In this document: in pieces, positions 7,801 to 17,137 of the stretch | Numbering within the stretch: the stretch's first letter is position 1 | Layout of the letters: every line of letters starts with the position of its first letter | Source: JAPLJC01 sp052326585 | GTDB taxonomy: Bacteria; Desulfobacterota; Desulfobaccia; Desulfobaccales; 0-14-0-80-60-11 | Direction of reading: 5' to 3' | Length of the DNA stretch: 46,914 nt | Assembly (NCBI GenBank): GCA_052326585.1 | Contig: JBKQLU010000041.1 | Location: 1-46,914, forward strand | Notes under the pieces: generated by a model | Database searches by the model: none | What the model was told of the DNA's origin: nothing | What the model saw: the letters and a program-made list of their open reading frames with translations, nothing else | Translations under genes and position numbers: made by a program

Positions 7801-9876
7801 TTAGGGGCCCAGTGACCCACGGGCGACCAGCCCAACCACCGAATGCGGCTGGGCCAGATAAGTTGAACCCGGGACCTTCAGGGCTTCAGCCCAGGGGGAG
7901 ATGTCATCCGGAGTCCCAAGATTAGTATCCAGCCAGCGATACCAGCTTCGTTGTTCACTTTCCTCGAGGCTCGGAAGCTCAAATTCCAAAGATTCCCAAT
8001 AAGCATTGAGGATAAAGTGGCAAAAAACGCCGCCCTCAGGGTCCCTGACGCTGACTGCCAGGCTGTGATCTTCGTCGCCCCAGCCTTGCTGATTCAGGCG
8101 GACGCCATGGAACTTGATCTCTAAACGAGCGAATATCTGGTTGAGGGTCGGGTGCTCCGGATAGCCCTGGTATGGGGGCTGCAGGCGGATGGCGATTAAC
8201 TCCTTGACGAACCGATGGACATCAGGGTATTTTTCAAGCCAGGTCCAATCCAGCCAGCTAATCTCATTGTCCTGACAATAGGCATTGTTATTGCCCTGCT
8301 GGCTGCACCGGACCTCGTCGCCCATTGAGAGCATGGGTGTCCCTATGGCCAGCAAGGTGAATGCCAGGAAATTCTTCACTTGGCGATTGCGGAGCCGTTC
8401 AATCTCAGGGTCGTCGGTAAAACCTTCGAAGCCACAGTTCCAGCTAAGATTGTAGTCGGTGCCGTCACGGTCGTCCTCGCGGTTGGCTTCATTATGCTTC
8501 TTTTCATAGGAAACCAGGTCATTTAGGGTAAACCCGTCATGGCAGGTAATAAAATTAATGCTCGGCTCCGACTCCGGAGTGATCGATCCAAAAATATCGC
8601 CACTGCCCAATAACCGGCAGGCCAGATGGCTGATAGCCCCTCGGTCACCTCGGAAGAAGGATCGGACTTCATCCCTAAATTTGCCGTTCCATTCCTTCCA
8701 GAAATCGCCTACAAATGTCCCCACCTGGTACAGTCCAGCGGCATCCCAGGCTTCCGCGATGAGCTTGATGCCGGCCAGTACCGGATCGGAGTCAATATCC
8801 CAGATGATGGGGGGATTCGCCAGGGGGATCCCTGATTCGTCCCGGGAGAGGACCGCAGCCAAGTCAAAACGAAAGCCGTCCACGTGCATTTCCTGAACCC
8901 AATAGCGCAGGCTGTCGATGATCAGGCGGCGGACCACGGAATGGTTAGCATTTAAGGTGTTACCGGTGCCGCTGTAATTGGCATAAATTGCCCGGTCTTT
9001 ATTCAGGATATAATACGCTTCATTATCCAGGCCGCGCAAACTCAGGGTTGGACCCAGATGGTTCCCCTCCGCCGAATGATTGAAAACGACATCCAGGATC
9101 ACTTCGATACCGGCGCGATGCAACGCCTTGACCAAATCCCGGAACTCATCCAGCACAGCCAAGGGGTTTGACGAAAATCCGTATCCCTGGTGGGGGGCAA
9201 AGAAGGAGACCGGCGAATAACCCCAGTAATTGTGCAGTCCGGCTGGGGCGTCCTGCTCATCAAATTGAAAGATGGGAAGCAATTCCACGGCAGTAATCCC
9301 CAGATCCTGAAGATAGGGAATCTTTTCCCCCAACCCGGCAAAGGTGCCGCGTTTCTCCGAAGAAACCCCGGAACTGGGATGGCGGGTGAACCCACCCACA
9401 TGCAGTTCATAGATTACAGTCCGGGGAAAGGGTCTCTTCAAAGGAGTATCCCCTTCCCAATCATAGCTACCCGACTCCGTCACCACGCTCTTCATCGCCT
9501 GGGCCGCATTGTCTCCCGGCTGCGAGGCTGCCAGACGGCTGTAAGTCTGTGGAACGGCCACAGCCCGGGCGTAGGGATCAAGCAAGACCTTGTTCGGATC
9601 AAAGCGGAGGCCCCGTTGGGGTTCAAAAGGACCCAGAGCCCTATATCCATAAAGCTGCCCCGGCTTGAGACCGGGCACCGAAACGTGCCAGTAATGGAAG
9701 GTCCGGTTCTTTACTGGGTCCAGAGTGATCACCCTGGCATTTGAATCGGTTACTTCATCAAAAAGCAGCAACTCCATACCAGTGGCGTTTTTGGAAAAGA
9801 CCGAGAAATTCACCCCATCAGCAACTGCCGTTGCTCCTAGAGGATAACTCTGACCTACCTTGATCATTGGGCTCAT
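7801..9876 (-). CDS. glgX: Glycogen debranching enzyme GlgX (GH13 isoamylase type)
   Basis: A 691-residue protein with an N-terminal CBM48 domain (about 10-110) and a GH13 barrel. Catalytic positions are visible: nucleophile D338 in GFRFDLA, acid/base E375 in LIAEAWD and the third acid D447 in TCHDG; DVVFNH is at 262-267. It hydrolyses alpha-1,6 branches of phosphorylase-trimmed glycogen. It is the last gene of the sugar cluster, 97 bp after tkt, and complements the phosphorylase encoded upstream. The ATG is preceded by GGAGAG. Confidence 0.93.
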   Translation of the reverse strand: MSPMIKVGQSYPLGATAVADGVNFSVFSKNATGMELLLFDEVTDSNARVITLDPVKNRTFHYWHVSVPGLKPGQLYGYRALGPFEPQRGLRFDPNKVLLDPYARAVAVPQTYSRLAASQPGDNAAQAMKSVVTESGSYDWEGDTPLKRPFPRTVIYELHVGGFTRHPSSGVSSEKRGTFAGLGEKIPYLQDLGITAVELLPIFQFDEQDAPAGLHNYWGYSPVSFFAPHQGYGFSSNPLAVLDEFRDLVKALHRAGIEVILDVVFNHSAEGNHLGPTLSLRGLDNEAYYILNKDRAIYANYSGTGNTLNANHSVVRRLIIDSLRYWVQEMHVDGFRFDLAAVLSRDESGIPLANPPIIWDIDSDPVLAGIKLIAEAWDAAGLYQVGTFVGDFWKEWNGKFRDEVRSFFRGDRGAISHLACRLLGSGDIFGSITPESEPSINFITCHDGFTLNDLVSYEKKHNEANREDDRDGTDYNLSWNCGFEGFTDDPEIERLRNRQVKNFLAFTLLAIGTPMLSMGDEVRCSQQGNNNAYCQDNEISWLDWTWLEKYPDVHRFVKELIAIRLQPPYQGYPEHPTLNQIFARLEIKFHGVRLNQQGWGDEDHSLAVSVRDPEGGVFCHFILNAYWESLEFELPSLEESEQRSWYRWLDTNLGTPDDISPWAEALKVPGSTYLAQPHSVVGLVARGSLGP

Positions 9877-9973
9877 AGACTCTCCGCATCACGGAAGACT
9901 CAGCCGGATTTAATTCGAGATTATGCAGCAACCTTGGCCACCGCCTGATCGCTTCTGCTGTCGCCGGTCCTGG

Positions 9974-12031
9974 CTACTTCTTCCCTAGCTGCTCTTTCGC
10001 CGCCGCCACTATGCGTTCCGGCTCGAACCCGAACTTCTGCTGGAGTTCCTTGAGGGGCGCCGAGGCCCCGAAGGTCTTCATACCGATGATGTGTCCTGAA
10101 CAGCCAACGTAGCGCTCCCATCCGAAGGTAGAGGCCTCCTCTATCGCGACCCGGGCCGTCACGTTGGGTGGCAGCACGCTTTCTTGGTATTCCTTCGGCT
10201 GATGATCGAATATTTCCCAAGACGGCATCGAGACTACCCGGGAACGGATGCCCTCGGCCAGGAGCTCCTCGTGGGCCTCTACCGCCAGGTAGACTTCACT
10301 GCCTGTGGCAATGAGGATAACCTCCGGTTTACCTTCAGGGACGTCGGCCAGCACGTAAGCACCGCGGCCCACCAAAGACGCCGGTGCGAATTTGCTCCGG
10401 TCCAGGGTCGGCAGGGGTTGGCGGGACAACGCCAGTACGGTCGGCTGGTGGCGCAGTTGCATGATGTAGCGGTAAGCCTCGACGACTTCGTTGGCGTCGC
10501 CGGGACGCAAAGTGATTAGTCCGGGGATGGCACGCAAGGATGCAAGATGCTCCACTGGTTGATGGGTCGGCCCGTCCTCGCCGTCACCCATGGCGTCGTG
10601 CGTGAAGACGAAGATGGCAGGCAACTCCATCAAGGCCGAGAGGCGGATGGCAGGCCGGGCATAGTCGCTAAAGATGAAAAAGGTGGCGCCAAAGGCTCGG
10701 AGCTTTGACAACGAGAGACCGTTAACGATCGCAGCCATGGCGTGTTCGCGGATCCCGAAATGGAGATTCTTCCCGTCTGGCCTGCCGACTTGGAAATCTC
10801 CGGCGCCTTCGTACGTCAGAATGGTCTTGTTGGATGGTCCGAGATCAGCCGAGCCCCCGAGGAACCACGGGATGTTCTGTGCAAGGACGTTCAGCACCTT
10901 GCCCGAAGCCTCACGCCCGGCAATGCCCTTGGGATCGGGCGCGAACACGGGAAGGTCGCGGTCCCATCCGGGGGGCAATTCGCGGCGCTGCATCTGGTCG
11001 ACCTCGGCGGCGAGCTCGGGGTATTTACCCCGGTAGGCCCCGAAGAGTTCCGTCCACCGGCGGCGGGCCTCCGCTCCCCGCGCCCCCATCCCGGCCACGA
11101 AATGCTCCTGGACGCCCTCGGGGACAAAGAACTGCGCATCCTCGGGCCAGCCATAGAAGCGCTTGCAGAGGCGGACCTCCTCCTCCCCCAGGGGCTCACC
11201 ATGGGCCGCGGCGGTGTCCTGCTTGTGCGGGGCGCCGTAGCCAATGTGGCTGTCCAAAATGATGAAGGTGGGGCGGCCCTTCGTCTGTCGGAAGATCTCC
11301 AGAGCGTGTTGGATGCGGTCAATGTCGTTGGCGTCGCCCACCCGCAGGACGTTCCACCCATAACCCAAAAACCGGGCGGCGATGTCTTCCGTGAACGTAA
11401 TGCGCGTGTTTCCTTCGATGGTGATGTGGTTGTTGTCGTACACCCAACATAGATTATCGAGACCCAGATGGCCGGCGAGCGACGCCGCCTCTGCCCCGAT
11501 GCCCTCCATCATGCAACCGTCCCCGCAAACCGCATAGATATCATAGTCGAAGATGTCGAAGCCTGTTTGGTTGTACCGGCTTGCGAGCCACTTCTGGCCA
11601 ATGGCCATGCCGACGCTGGTGGCGATGCCCTGCCCCAGAGGGCCGGAGGTGGTCTCGACCCCTGAAGTCCAGTGGTATTCCGGATGCCCCGGGGCCTTGC
11701 TGTCGAGCTGGCGGAAACGGCGGATGTCTTCCAGGGTCACCGCAGGCTGTCCCAAGATCTCGTAATCGGTGTTCACCGCCTGAACCCCGGTGAGGTAAAG
11801 CATGGACCAGAGAAGCATCGAGGCATGACCATTGGAGAGCACGAACCGGTCGCGGTTGGGCCAGATGGGGTCCTGCGGATCGAAACGCAACACGCGGTTC
11901 CAGAGCGTGTAGACCAGGGGCGCCAGCGCCATAGGTGTGCCGGGGTGTCCCGACTTGGCTTGCTGGACCGCGTCTATCGAAAGGGTTCGAATGGTGTTGA
12001 TCGCCAATTGAACCATTTGCTCGTCACTCAT
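9974..12031 (-). CDS. tkt: Transketolase
   Basis: A 685-residue, full-length transketolase. It has the thiamine-diphosphate site GDGCMMEG near 170-177, the N-terminal AKSGHPGTPM and GHASMLLW motifs, and the central-domain signature GDGEDGPTHQPVEHLASLRAIP. It moves two-carbon units between ketoses and aldoses. Here it would connect erythrose-4-phosphate and sedoheptulose-7-phosphate with the pentose phosphates used by phosphoketolase. AAAGGA precedes the ATG. It sits 124 bp after rpiB within the cluster. Confidence 0.95.
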   Translation of the reverse strand: MSDEQMVQLAINTIRTLSIDAVQQAKSGHPGTPMALAPLVYTLWNRVLRFDPQDPIWPNRDRFVLSNGHASMLLWSMLYLTGVQAVNTDYEILGQPAVTLEDIRRFRQLDSKAPGHPEYHWTSGVETTSGPLGQGIATSVGMAIGQKWLASRYNQTGFDIFDYDIYAVCGDGCMMEGIGAEAASLAGHLGLDNLCWVYDNNHITIEGNTRITFTEDIAARFLGYGWNVLRVGDANDIDRIQHALEIFRQTKGRPTFIILDSHIGYGAPHKQDTAAAHGEPLGEEEVRLCKRFYGWPEDAQFFVPEGVQEHFVAGMGARGAEARRRWTELFGAYRGKYPELAAEVDQMQRRELPPGWDRDLPVFAPDPKGIAGREASGKVLNVLAQNIPWFLGGSADLGPSNKTILTYEGAGDFQVGRPDGKNLHFGIREHAMAAIVNGLSLSKLRAFGATFFIFSDYARPAIRLSALMELPAIFVFTHDAMGDGEDGPTHQPVEHLASLRAIPGLITLRPGDANEVVEAYRYIMQLRHQPTVLALSRQPLPTLDRSKFAPASLVGRGAYVLADVPEGKPEVILIATGSEVYLAVEAHEELLAEGIRSRVVSMPSWEIFDHQPKEYQESVLPPNVTARVAIEEASTFGWERYVGCSGHIIGMKTFGASAPLKELQQKFGFEPERIVAAAKEQLGKK

Positions 12032-12155
12032 GAGTTATTCCTTTCGGGTGGCAGAGTCTATATATTTGGTAAGAGGCGCCGGGGTGGTAGCGACCTCAAG
12101 ATGTGGTACTCAATTAATAGGGCTCGCGGGAAGTGGTTCCGGCCCCCTGCCGGTC

Positions 12156-12626
12156 TTACGCCGGCTGCCCTTCCAGTGAAGCCACTTTGCCCAGGCGGCG
12201 CAGGTGCCGTTCGGCTCCGCTGAACTCGGCTGCCAGGAAGGTCTCCACCAGGTCCCAGGCCACCGCTGGCCCTACGGTCCGGCCGCCCATGCAGATGACG
12301 TTCATGTGATCGTCCTCGACCCCCTGCCGGGCAGAGAAGTGGTCGTGAACCAGGCCGGCACGGATGCCCGGAATCTTGTTGGCGCAGACCGCAGCACCGA
12401 CGCCGCTGCCGCAGATGGCGATCCCCCGTTGCACCTTCCCCGCAACCACAGCCTGGGCCAGTAGGATGACGAAATCGGGATAGTCGTCACCTGGGTTCAG
12501 CCCATGAGCCCCGAAATCGACCACTTCATGGCCTGCAGCATGGAGCTGGGCCACCAGCTCTTCCTTCAATCCAAACCCTCCATGATCGGTGGCGATTCCC
12601 ACTCGCTTGGACAAGCCTATAGTCAT
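12156..12626 (-). CDS. rpiB: Ribose-5-phosphate isomerase B
   Basis: A 156-residue RpiB/LacA-family protein. ATDHGGFGLKE near the N-terminus, CGSGVGAAVCANK (the active-site cysteine loop) and ARQGVEDDHMNVICMGGRT are family hallmarks. It interconverts ribose-5-phosphate and ribulose-5-phosphate. Its ATG overlaps the pgi stop by one base (TGATG) with GGAGG upstream, so the two are translationally coupled. The length is normal for the family. The protein lacks membrane features. Confidence 0.93.
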   Translation of the reverse strand: MTIGLSKRVGIATDHGGFGLKEELVAQLHAAGHEVVDFGAHGLNPGDDYPDFVILLAQAVVAGKVQRGIAICGSGVGAAVCANKIPGIRAGLVHDHFSARQGVEDDHMNVICMGGRTVGPAVAWDLVETFLAAEFSGAERHLRRLGKVASLEGQPA

Positions 12627-14266
12627 CAGGAGGCCTCCTTGAGCTTCCGGTAGCGCCGGATCAGGGTGTTTGTTGAACTGTCATGGCTGAGTTGGGGTTC
12701 CTCCGGGCTCTCCAATTCCGGGATAATGCGCTGGGCCAGAGCCTTGCCCAGCTCGACCCCCCACTGGTCGAAGGAGTTGAGGTTCCAGATGGCTCCCTGG
12801 GTGAAGACGCTGTGCTCGTAGAGGGCGACGAGTTTGCCCAGCGTTGCCGGAGTAAGGCTCTCGGCGAGAATCGTATTGGAGGGGCGGTTGCCCTGGAAGA
12901 CCCGGTGGGGCACAAGCCAGTCGGGGGTGCCCTCGGCTTTCACCTGCTCGGGCGTCTTGCCAAAGGCTAGCGCCTCGGCCTGGGCAAAGACGTTGGCCAG
13001 AAGGATATCATGGTGCCGGCCCAAATGGTTGAGCGGCTGGCCGAAGGCGATGAAGTCGCAGGGGATCAGCCTGGTTCCCTGATGGATCAACTGGTAGAAA
13101 GAGTGCTGACCGTTGGTCCCTGGTTCTCCCCAATAGATGGGGCCAGTCTGGTAGGCGACCTCGAACCCTTCCAGGGTGACGTGTTTGCCGTTGCTTTCCA
13201 TGGTCAACTGCTGCAGATAAGCAGGGAAGCGTTTCAGATACTGGTCGTAGGGCAACACCGCCACGGTCTGGGCCCCGAAGAAGTTGTTGTACCAAATGGC
13301 TAGGAGGCCCATGAGCACCGGGAGATTGTGCTCGAAAGGAGCGGTGCGAAAGTGCTCGTCCATTTGGTGGAAACCGTCCAACAGGGCGCGAAAATTATCC
13401 GGGCCGATGGCCAGCATGGTGGACAGACCGATGGCCGAGTCCATGGAATAGCGCCCGCCGACCCAGTCCCAGAATTCAAACATGTTGGCGGTATCGATAC
13501 CGAATTTCGCCACTTCCTTGGCGTTCGTCGAGATCGCCACAAAATGTTTGGCCACCGAATTTTCATCACCCCCGAGACCGGCCAACGACCAGCCGCGGGC
13601 CGTGTGGGCGTTGGTCATGGTCTCCAACGTGGTAAAGGTCTTGGATGAGACAATGAAGAGGGTCTCGGCTGGGTCAAGATCTCGGACCGCTTCCGCGAAG
13701 TCGGTGCCATCGATATTGGAGACGAACCGGAATGTCAGGGCGCGCTCGCTGTAGTGCTTCAGGGCCTCATAGGCCATTACCGGTCCCAAGTCGGAACCCC
13801 CGATGCCGATGTTGAGAACGTTTTTAATGCGCCTGCCGGTGTGGCCTAGCCAAGCGCCGCTCCGAACACGGTTGGCAAACTCCGTCATCTTGTCCAGCAC
13901 GGCGTGGACTTGGGGCACCACGTTTTCGCCGTCCACGACGATGGACGCGCCTTTCGGGGCGCGCAAGGCCACGTGCAACACGGCTCGCGTTTCGGTGAGG
14001 TTGATCTTTTCACCCCGGAACATGGCGTCCCGTTTAGCTTCCACACCGCGTTCCTTGGCGAGTTGAAGGAGCAACTGGATGGTCTTAGCCGTGATGCAAT
14101 TCTTGGAGTAATCCAGGAAGAGACCGGCACCTTCCGTAGTAAAACTTTCGGCCCGGGTGGGATCGTCGGCAAAGAGCTGCCGCAGATGTGCGCCCTTGAT
14201 CTCCTTGTAATGCGCCTTAAGTGCCTGCCAGATTTGTGTTTCTAGAGGGCTTGGCATATCGTTCAT
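12626..14266 (-). CDS. pgi: Glucose-6-phosphate isomerase
   Basis: A 546-residue Pgi with the motifs IGIGGSDLGP, GGRYSMDSAIGL, LTMESNGK and GEPGTNGQHSFYQLIHQG, the last containing catalytic His and Gln residues. It interconverts glucose-6-phosphate and fructose-6-phosphate, the direct feed into phosphoketolase. The ATG has AAGGAATAATT upstream. It follows a 138-bp stretch that appears to be a transaldolase remnant and is coupled to rpiB. Confidence 0.95.
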   Translation of the reverse strand: MNDMPSPLETQIWQALKAHYKEIKGAHLRQLFADDPTRAESFTTEGAGLFLDYSKNCITAKTIQLLLQLAKERGVEAKRDAMFRGEKINLTETRAVLHVALRAPKGASIVVDGENVVPQVHAVLDKMTEFANRVRSGAWLGHTGRRIKNVLNIGIGGSDLGPVMAYEALKHYSERALTFRFVSNIDGTDFAEAVRDLDPAETLFIVSSKTFTTLETMTNAHTARGWSLAGLGGDENSVAKHFVAISTNAKEVAKFGIDTANMFEFWDWVGGRYSMDSAIGLSTMLAIGPDNFRALLDGFHQMDEHFRTAPFEHNLPVLMGLLAIWYNNFFGAQTVAVLPYDQYLKRFPAYLQQLTMESNGKHVTLEGFEVAYQTGPIYWGEPGTNGQHSFYQLIHQGTRLIPCDFIAFGQPLNHLGRHHDILLANVFAQAEALAFGKTPEQVKAEGTPDWLVPHRVFQGNRPSNTILAESLTPATLGKLVALYEHSVFTQGAIWNLNSFDQWGVELGKALAQRIIPELESPEEPQLSHDSSTNTLIRRYRKLKEAS

Positions 14267-14282
14267 AATTATTCCTTTTTTC

Positions 14283-14420
14283 TCAGGCGTGTTTTAAGTG
14301 TTTGGTCTTCGCCCGGATCGTGTTTAAGAGGTCCTGCCGCGATGCGTCAAAGGACTTGGCCCCTTCCTCCTCCTCCAAACATTCGTTGGCCCCGCACTTC
14401 GGAGCTTTGGATTCTGCCGC
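14283..14420 (-). pseudogene. Probable transaldolase C-terminal remnant
   Basis: The 154-bp gap between glk and pgi is open in one minus-strand frame (the glk frame, after its stop) and ends in TGA at 14285-14283. It encodes a tail that includes CLEEEEGAKSFDASRQDLL. From memory of the family, mycobacterial-type transaldolases end in a similar L-E-x-E-G-x-x-x-F-x-A-S-x-x-x-L-L helix. No start codon or upstream domain is present, so this would be a leftover after deletion of tal. Tal next to pgi is a common arrangement, which supports the reading. It rests on about 30 residues and could be chance. Confidence 0.5.
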
Positions 14421-15413
14421 TCAAGCAAAATCGAGGCGATCAAACCCGTAAAGAACCGCCCCCAACAACGCGGCCTGGGAGACGATGACATGAACCGGGA
14501 TATTCATCAGCAGGTCGGCAAACCGCCCTTTGTTCACAAAGGCCTGCATGAACCGGCCATCTTCCAACAACGGGAGAATCCGCTTGGGGATCCCTCCAGC
14601 CAGATAAACGCCAGCGGTCGCCAGCACCCTTACCGCCAGGTTGCCGGCCTCTGCGCCAAGGATGGCGACAAAGATTTGCAAGGTGGCCGCACACAGCGGG
14701 TTGGCGGACGGATCTTCGACTGCGGCTTTTACAAGGAGCGGCGTGGGGTCAGGTGCCGATGCCAGCTGGGCGGCGAATTCGGGCGGCTCCGAGGCGTAGT
14801 TTGTGTTAAGCAGGAATTTATAGATGTTGGGCAACCCCTGGCCTGAGCACACCCGCTCATAAGACACGTGTCCATATTGTTTGAACACACTACGCCAAAG
14901 TTCCGCTTGTGTCTCATCGGCGGGGCCGAAGTTGGCATGACCGCCCTCCGAAGAGCAGGCGATATACCCGGTGCCGCTCCAGACGAGAAACGCTTCCCCC
15001 AGTCCGGTGCCCGGAGCGATCACCGCGATGGCGCCGTGGAGGTCACGTTGGCCGGGGTTGATAGGATGGAGATCCGCTGCCTCCAAGTTCGGAACTGCAT
15101 AGGTGGTGGCCTTCAAATCGTTCAGGAGCACGACTTTTTTTAGACCAAGGTCTCTGGCCAGGGATTCCTCTTCTAGCGACCAGGGGAGGTTGGTGAGATG
15201 GGCCCGGCCCCTGATCACTGGACCGGCCACATCAAAACAGGCATATTTCGCGGTCTGGTTGGTCTTCCTCAGAAATTCGCGCACCATTTCATCTAGGCCT
15301 GGGTAGTTGGCGCTGTGGAACTCCGCCTGAGCGATGGGTTGGCGGGGGCCGCTCTCGGGTTTATAAAGACCCAACAAGGTCTTGGTGGCCCCAATATCCC
15401 CGGCCAATAGCAT
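14421..15413 (-). CDS. glk: Glucokinase
   Basis: A 330-residue protein of the bacterial Glk (PF02685) family. It has the phosphate-binding loop LAGDIGATKTLLGLY at the N-terminus, LTNLPW, LLNDLKATTYAVP (catalytic Asp in the ND pair), APGTGLGEAFL and SEGGHANFGP. It phosphorylates glucose with ATP to give glucose-6-phosphate, so free glucose released by glycogen debranching can enter the same route. GGAGGAAAAATCTG precedes the ATG. It lies 58 bp after pgm. Confidence 0.93.
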   Translation of the reverse strand: MLLAGDIGATKTLLGLYKPESGPRQPIAQAEFHSANYPGLDEMVREFLRKTNQTAKYACFDVAGPVIRGRAHLTNLPWSLEEESLARDLGLKKVVLLNDLKATTYAVPNLEAADLHPINPGQRDLHGAIAVIAPGTGLGEAFLVWSGTGYIACSSEGGHANFGPADETQAELWRSVFKQYGHVSYERVCSGQGLPNIYKFLLNTNYASEPPEFAAQLASAPDPTPLLVKAAVEDPSANPLCAATLQIFVAILGAEAGNLAVRVLATAGVYLAGGIPKRILPLLEDGRFMQAFVNKGRFADLLMNIPVHVIVSQAALLGAVLYGFDRLDFA

Positions 15414-15471
15414 CAGATTTTTCCTCCTGCCTGGTCTTCGGGCCCCGCGAGGCCACCACCCGCATGGTCAC

Positions 15472-17127
15472 CTAGGAACCGGCCAGGGCGTTGGTCACGA
15501 TTCGCTGGGCCTCATCGACTATGGTGTCCAGGTGGGCCTGGCCTTTGAAACTTTCAGCGTAGATCTTGTAGATGTTCTCCGTGCCGGACGGCCTGGCTGC
15601 AAACCAGCCCCCAGCCGTGATCACCTTTAAACCGCCGATGGGGGCATTGTTGCCCGGGGCTTTGGTCAGCTTGGCCGTGATGGGCTCGCCGGCCAGTGCC
15701 GACTCCTTGACGGCTTCTTGGGACAACTTCGCCAGCTTCTCCTTCTGCTCGGGGGTCGCCGGCGCGTCAATCCGGGTGTAGAAGGACGTACCGAACTCCG
15801 CGGTCAGTTCCCGGTAATGCTCGCCTGGGTCTTTGCCGGTGCGGGCGGTGATTTCCGCCGCCAACAGGTTTGGAACCAGCCCGTCTTTATCTGTGGTCCA
15901 GACAGTGCCGTCCCGACGTAAGAAGGTCGCCCCAGCGCTCTCTTCGCCGCCGAATCCCAGAGAACCGTCGATGAGTCCTTCCACGAACCATTTGAAACCC
16001 ACCGGGACTTCCACCAGCCGCCGGTTCATCCGGGCTGCCACCCTATCGATCATGCTGCTGCTGACGAGGGTCTTGCCCACGGCCACTGTTGCCGGCCACC
16101 CCGGGCGGTTAGTAAATAAGTAAGCGATGGCCACGGCCAGGTAGTTGTTCGGGGGCAGCAATCCCTGGCTGTGGCTGACAATCCCATGACGATCGGCGTC
16201 GGTGTCACTGGCAAAGGCGACTGCGAAGCGCTCCTTGAGGTCGATCAGGCGGGCCATGGCGTATATCGAAGACGGGTCCATACGTATTTGCCCGTCCCAA
16301 TCGACGGTCATAAACCGGAAAGTGGGATCGATGCTATGATTCACAACTTCCATATTTAGATGGTAGCGCTCGGCAATGGCGTCATAATAGGCCACGCTGG
16401 CGCCGCCCAATGGATCCACCCCCAGGTGAACCTGGCTGTCTTGAATGGCTTTTATATCTACCACTGCCGGAAGGTCGTTCACATAGGCGTCCAGGAAGCC
16501 GTGCTTATGCGTGGTGGAGGCTTTGCTGGCTCGTTCGAAGGGGGTTCTCGCCACTCCCTTCAATCCACCGGCAAGGAAATCGTTGGCCTGCCGTTCGATC
16601 CATTGGGTCACCTGGGTATCCGCCGGACCCCCATGGGGGGGGTCGTATTTGAAGCCGCCGTATTTCGGCGGATTGTGGGAAGGCGTGATCACGATACCGT
16701 CGGCCAGGCCCTGGCTACGTCCCTGGTTGTAAGTGAGAATCGCATGGGAAATTACCGGAGTCGGGGTGTAACCCCCAGTCGAATCCACCATGACATTGAC
16801 TTCGTTGGCCGCCAGAACCTCCATCGCACTGGCAAAGGCCGGCTCCGAGAGCCCGTGAGTGTCAATACCGATGAACAGTGGTCCGTCGATGCCCTCCTTT
16901 TTGCGGTAGAGACAAATAGCCTGGGTGATCGCCAGAATATGGGCCTCATTGAAGGCGTGGTCCAGCGACGAGCCGCGGTGCCCGGAGGTTCCGAAGGCCA
17001 CCCGCTGCGCCGGCACGGCGGGATCGGGGCGATTGACATAGTAGGCGGTGACCAGGCGGGGGATGTTTATCAACATTCCGGGGTCGGCGGGTTTTCCGGC
17101 ATAAGGGGAAATATCCATCGGTTCCAT
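15472..17127 (-). CDS. pgm: Phosphoglucomutase (alpha-D-glucose phosphate specific)
   Basis: A 551-residue phosphohexomutase. FGTSGHRG, then TPSHNPPKYGGFK (the phosphoserine loop), DTDADRHG (metal loop) and GGEESAG (sugar-binding loop) identify Pgm of the E. coli type. It interconverts glucose-1-phosphate and glucose-6-phosphate and so links phosphorylase to Pgi. I chose the ATG at 17127 (MEPMDISPYAG), 10 bp after the glgP stop; longer in-frame starts inside glgP would add 31 unconserved residues. An ATG at 17118 is also possible. Confidence 0.93.
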   Translation of the reverse strand: MEPMDISPYAGKPADPGMLINIPRLVTAYYVNRPDPAVPAQRVAFGTSGHRGSSLDHAFNEAHILAITQAICLYRKKEGIDGPLFIGIDTHGLSEPAFASAMEVLAANEVNVMVDSTGGYTPTPVISHAILTYNQGRSQGLADGIVITPSHNPPKYGGFKYDPPHGGPADTQVTQWIERQANDFLAGGLKGVARTPFERASKASTTHKHGFLDAYVNDLPAVVDIKAIQDSQVHLGVDPLGGASVAYYDAIAERYHLNMEVVNHSIDPTFRFMTVDWDGQIRMDPSSIYAMARLIDLKERFAVAFASDTDADRHGIVSHSQGLLPPNNYLAVAIAYLFTNRPGWPATVAVGKTLVSSSMIDRVAARMNRRLVEVPVGFKWFVEGLIDGSLGFGGEESAGATFLRRDGTVWTTDKDGLVPNLLAAEITARTGKDPGEHYRELTAEFGTSFYTRIDAPATPEQKEKLAKLSQEAVKESALAGEPITAKLTKAPGNNAPIGGLKVITAGGWFAARPSGTENIYKIYAESFKGQAHLDTIVDEAQRIVTNALAGS

Positions 17128-17137
17128 CCAGTGGCAA

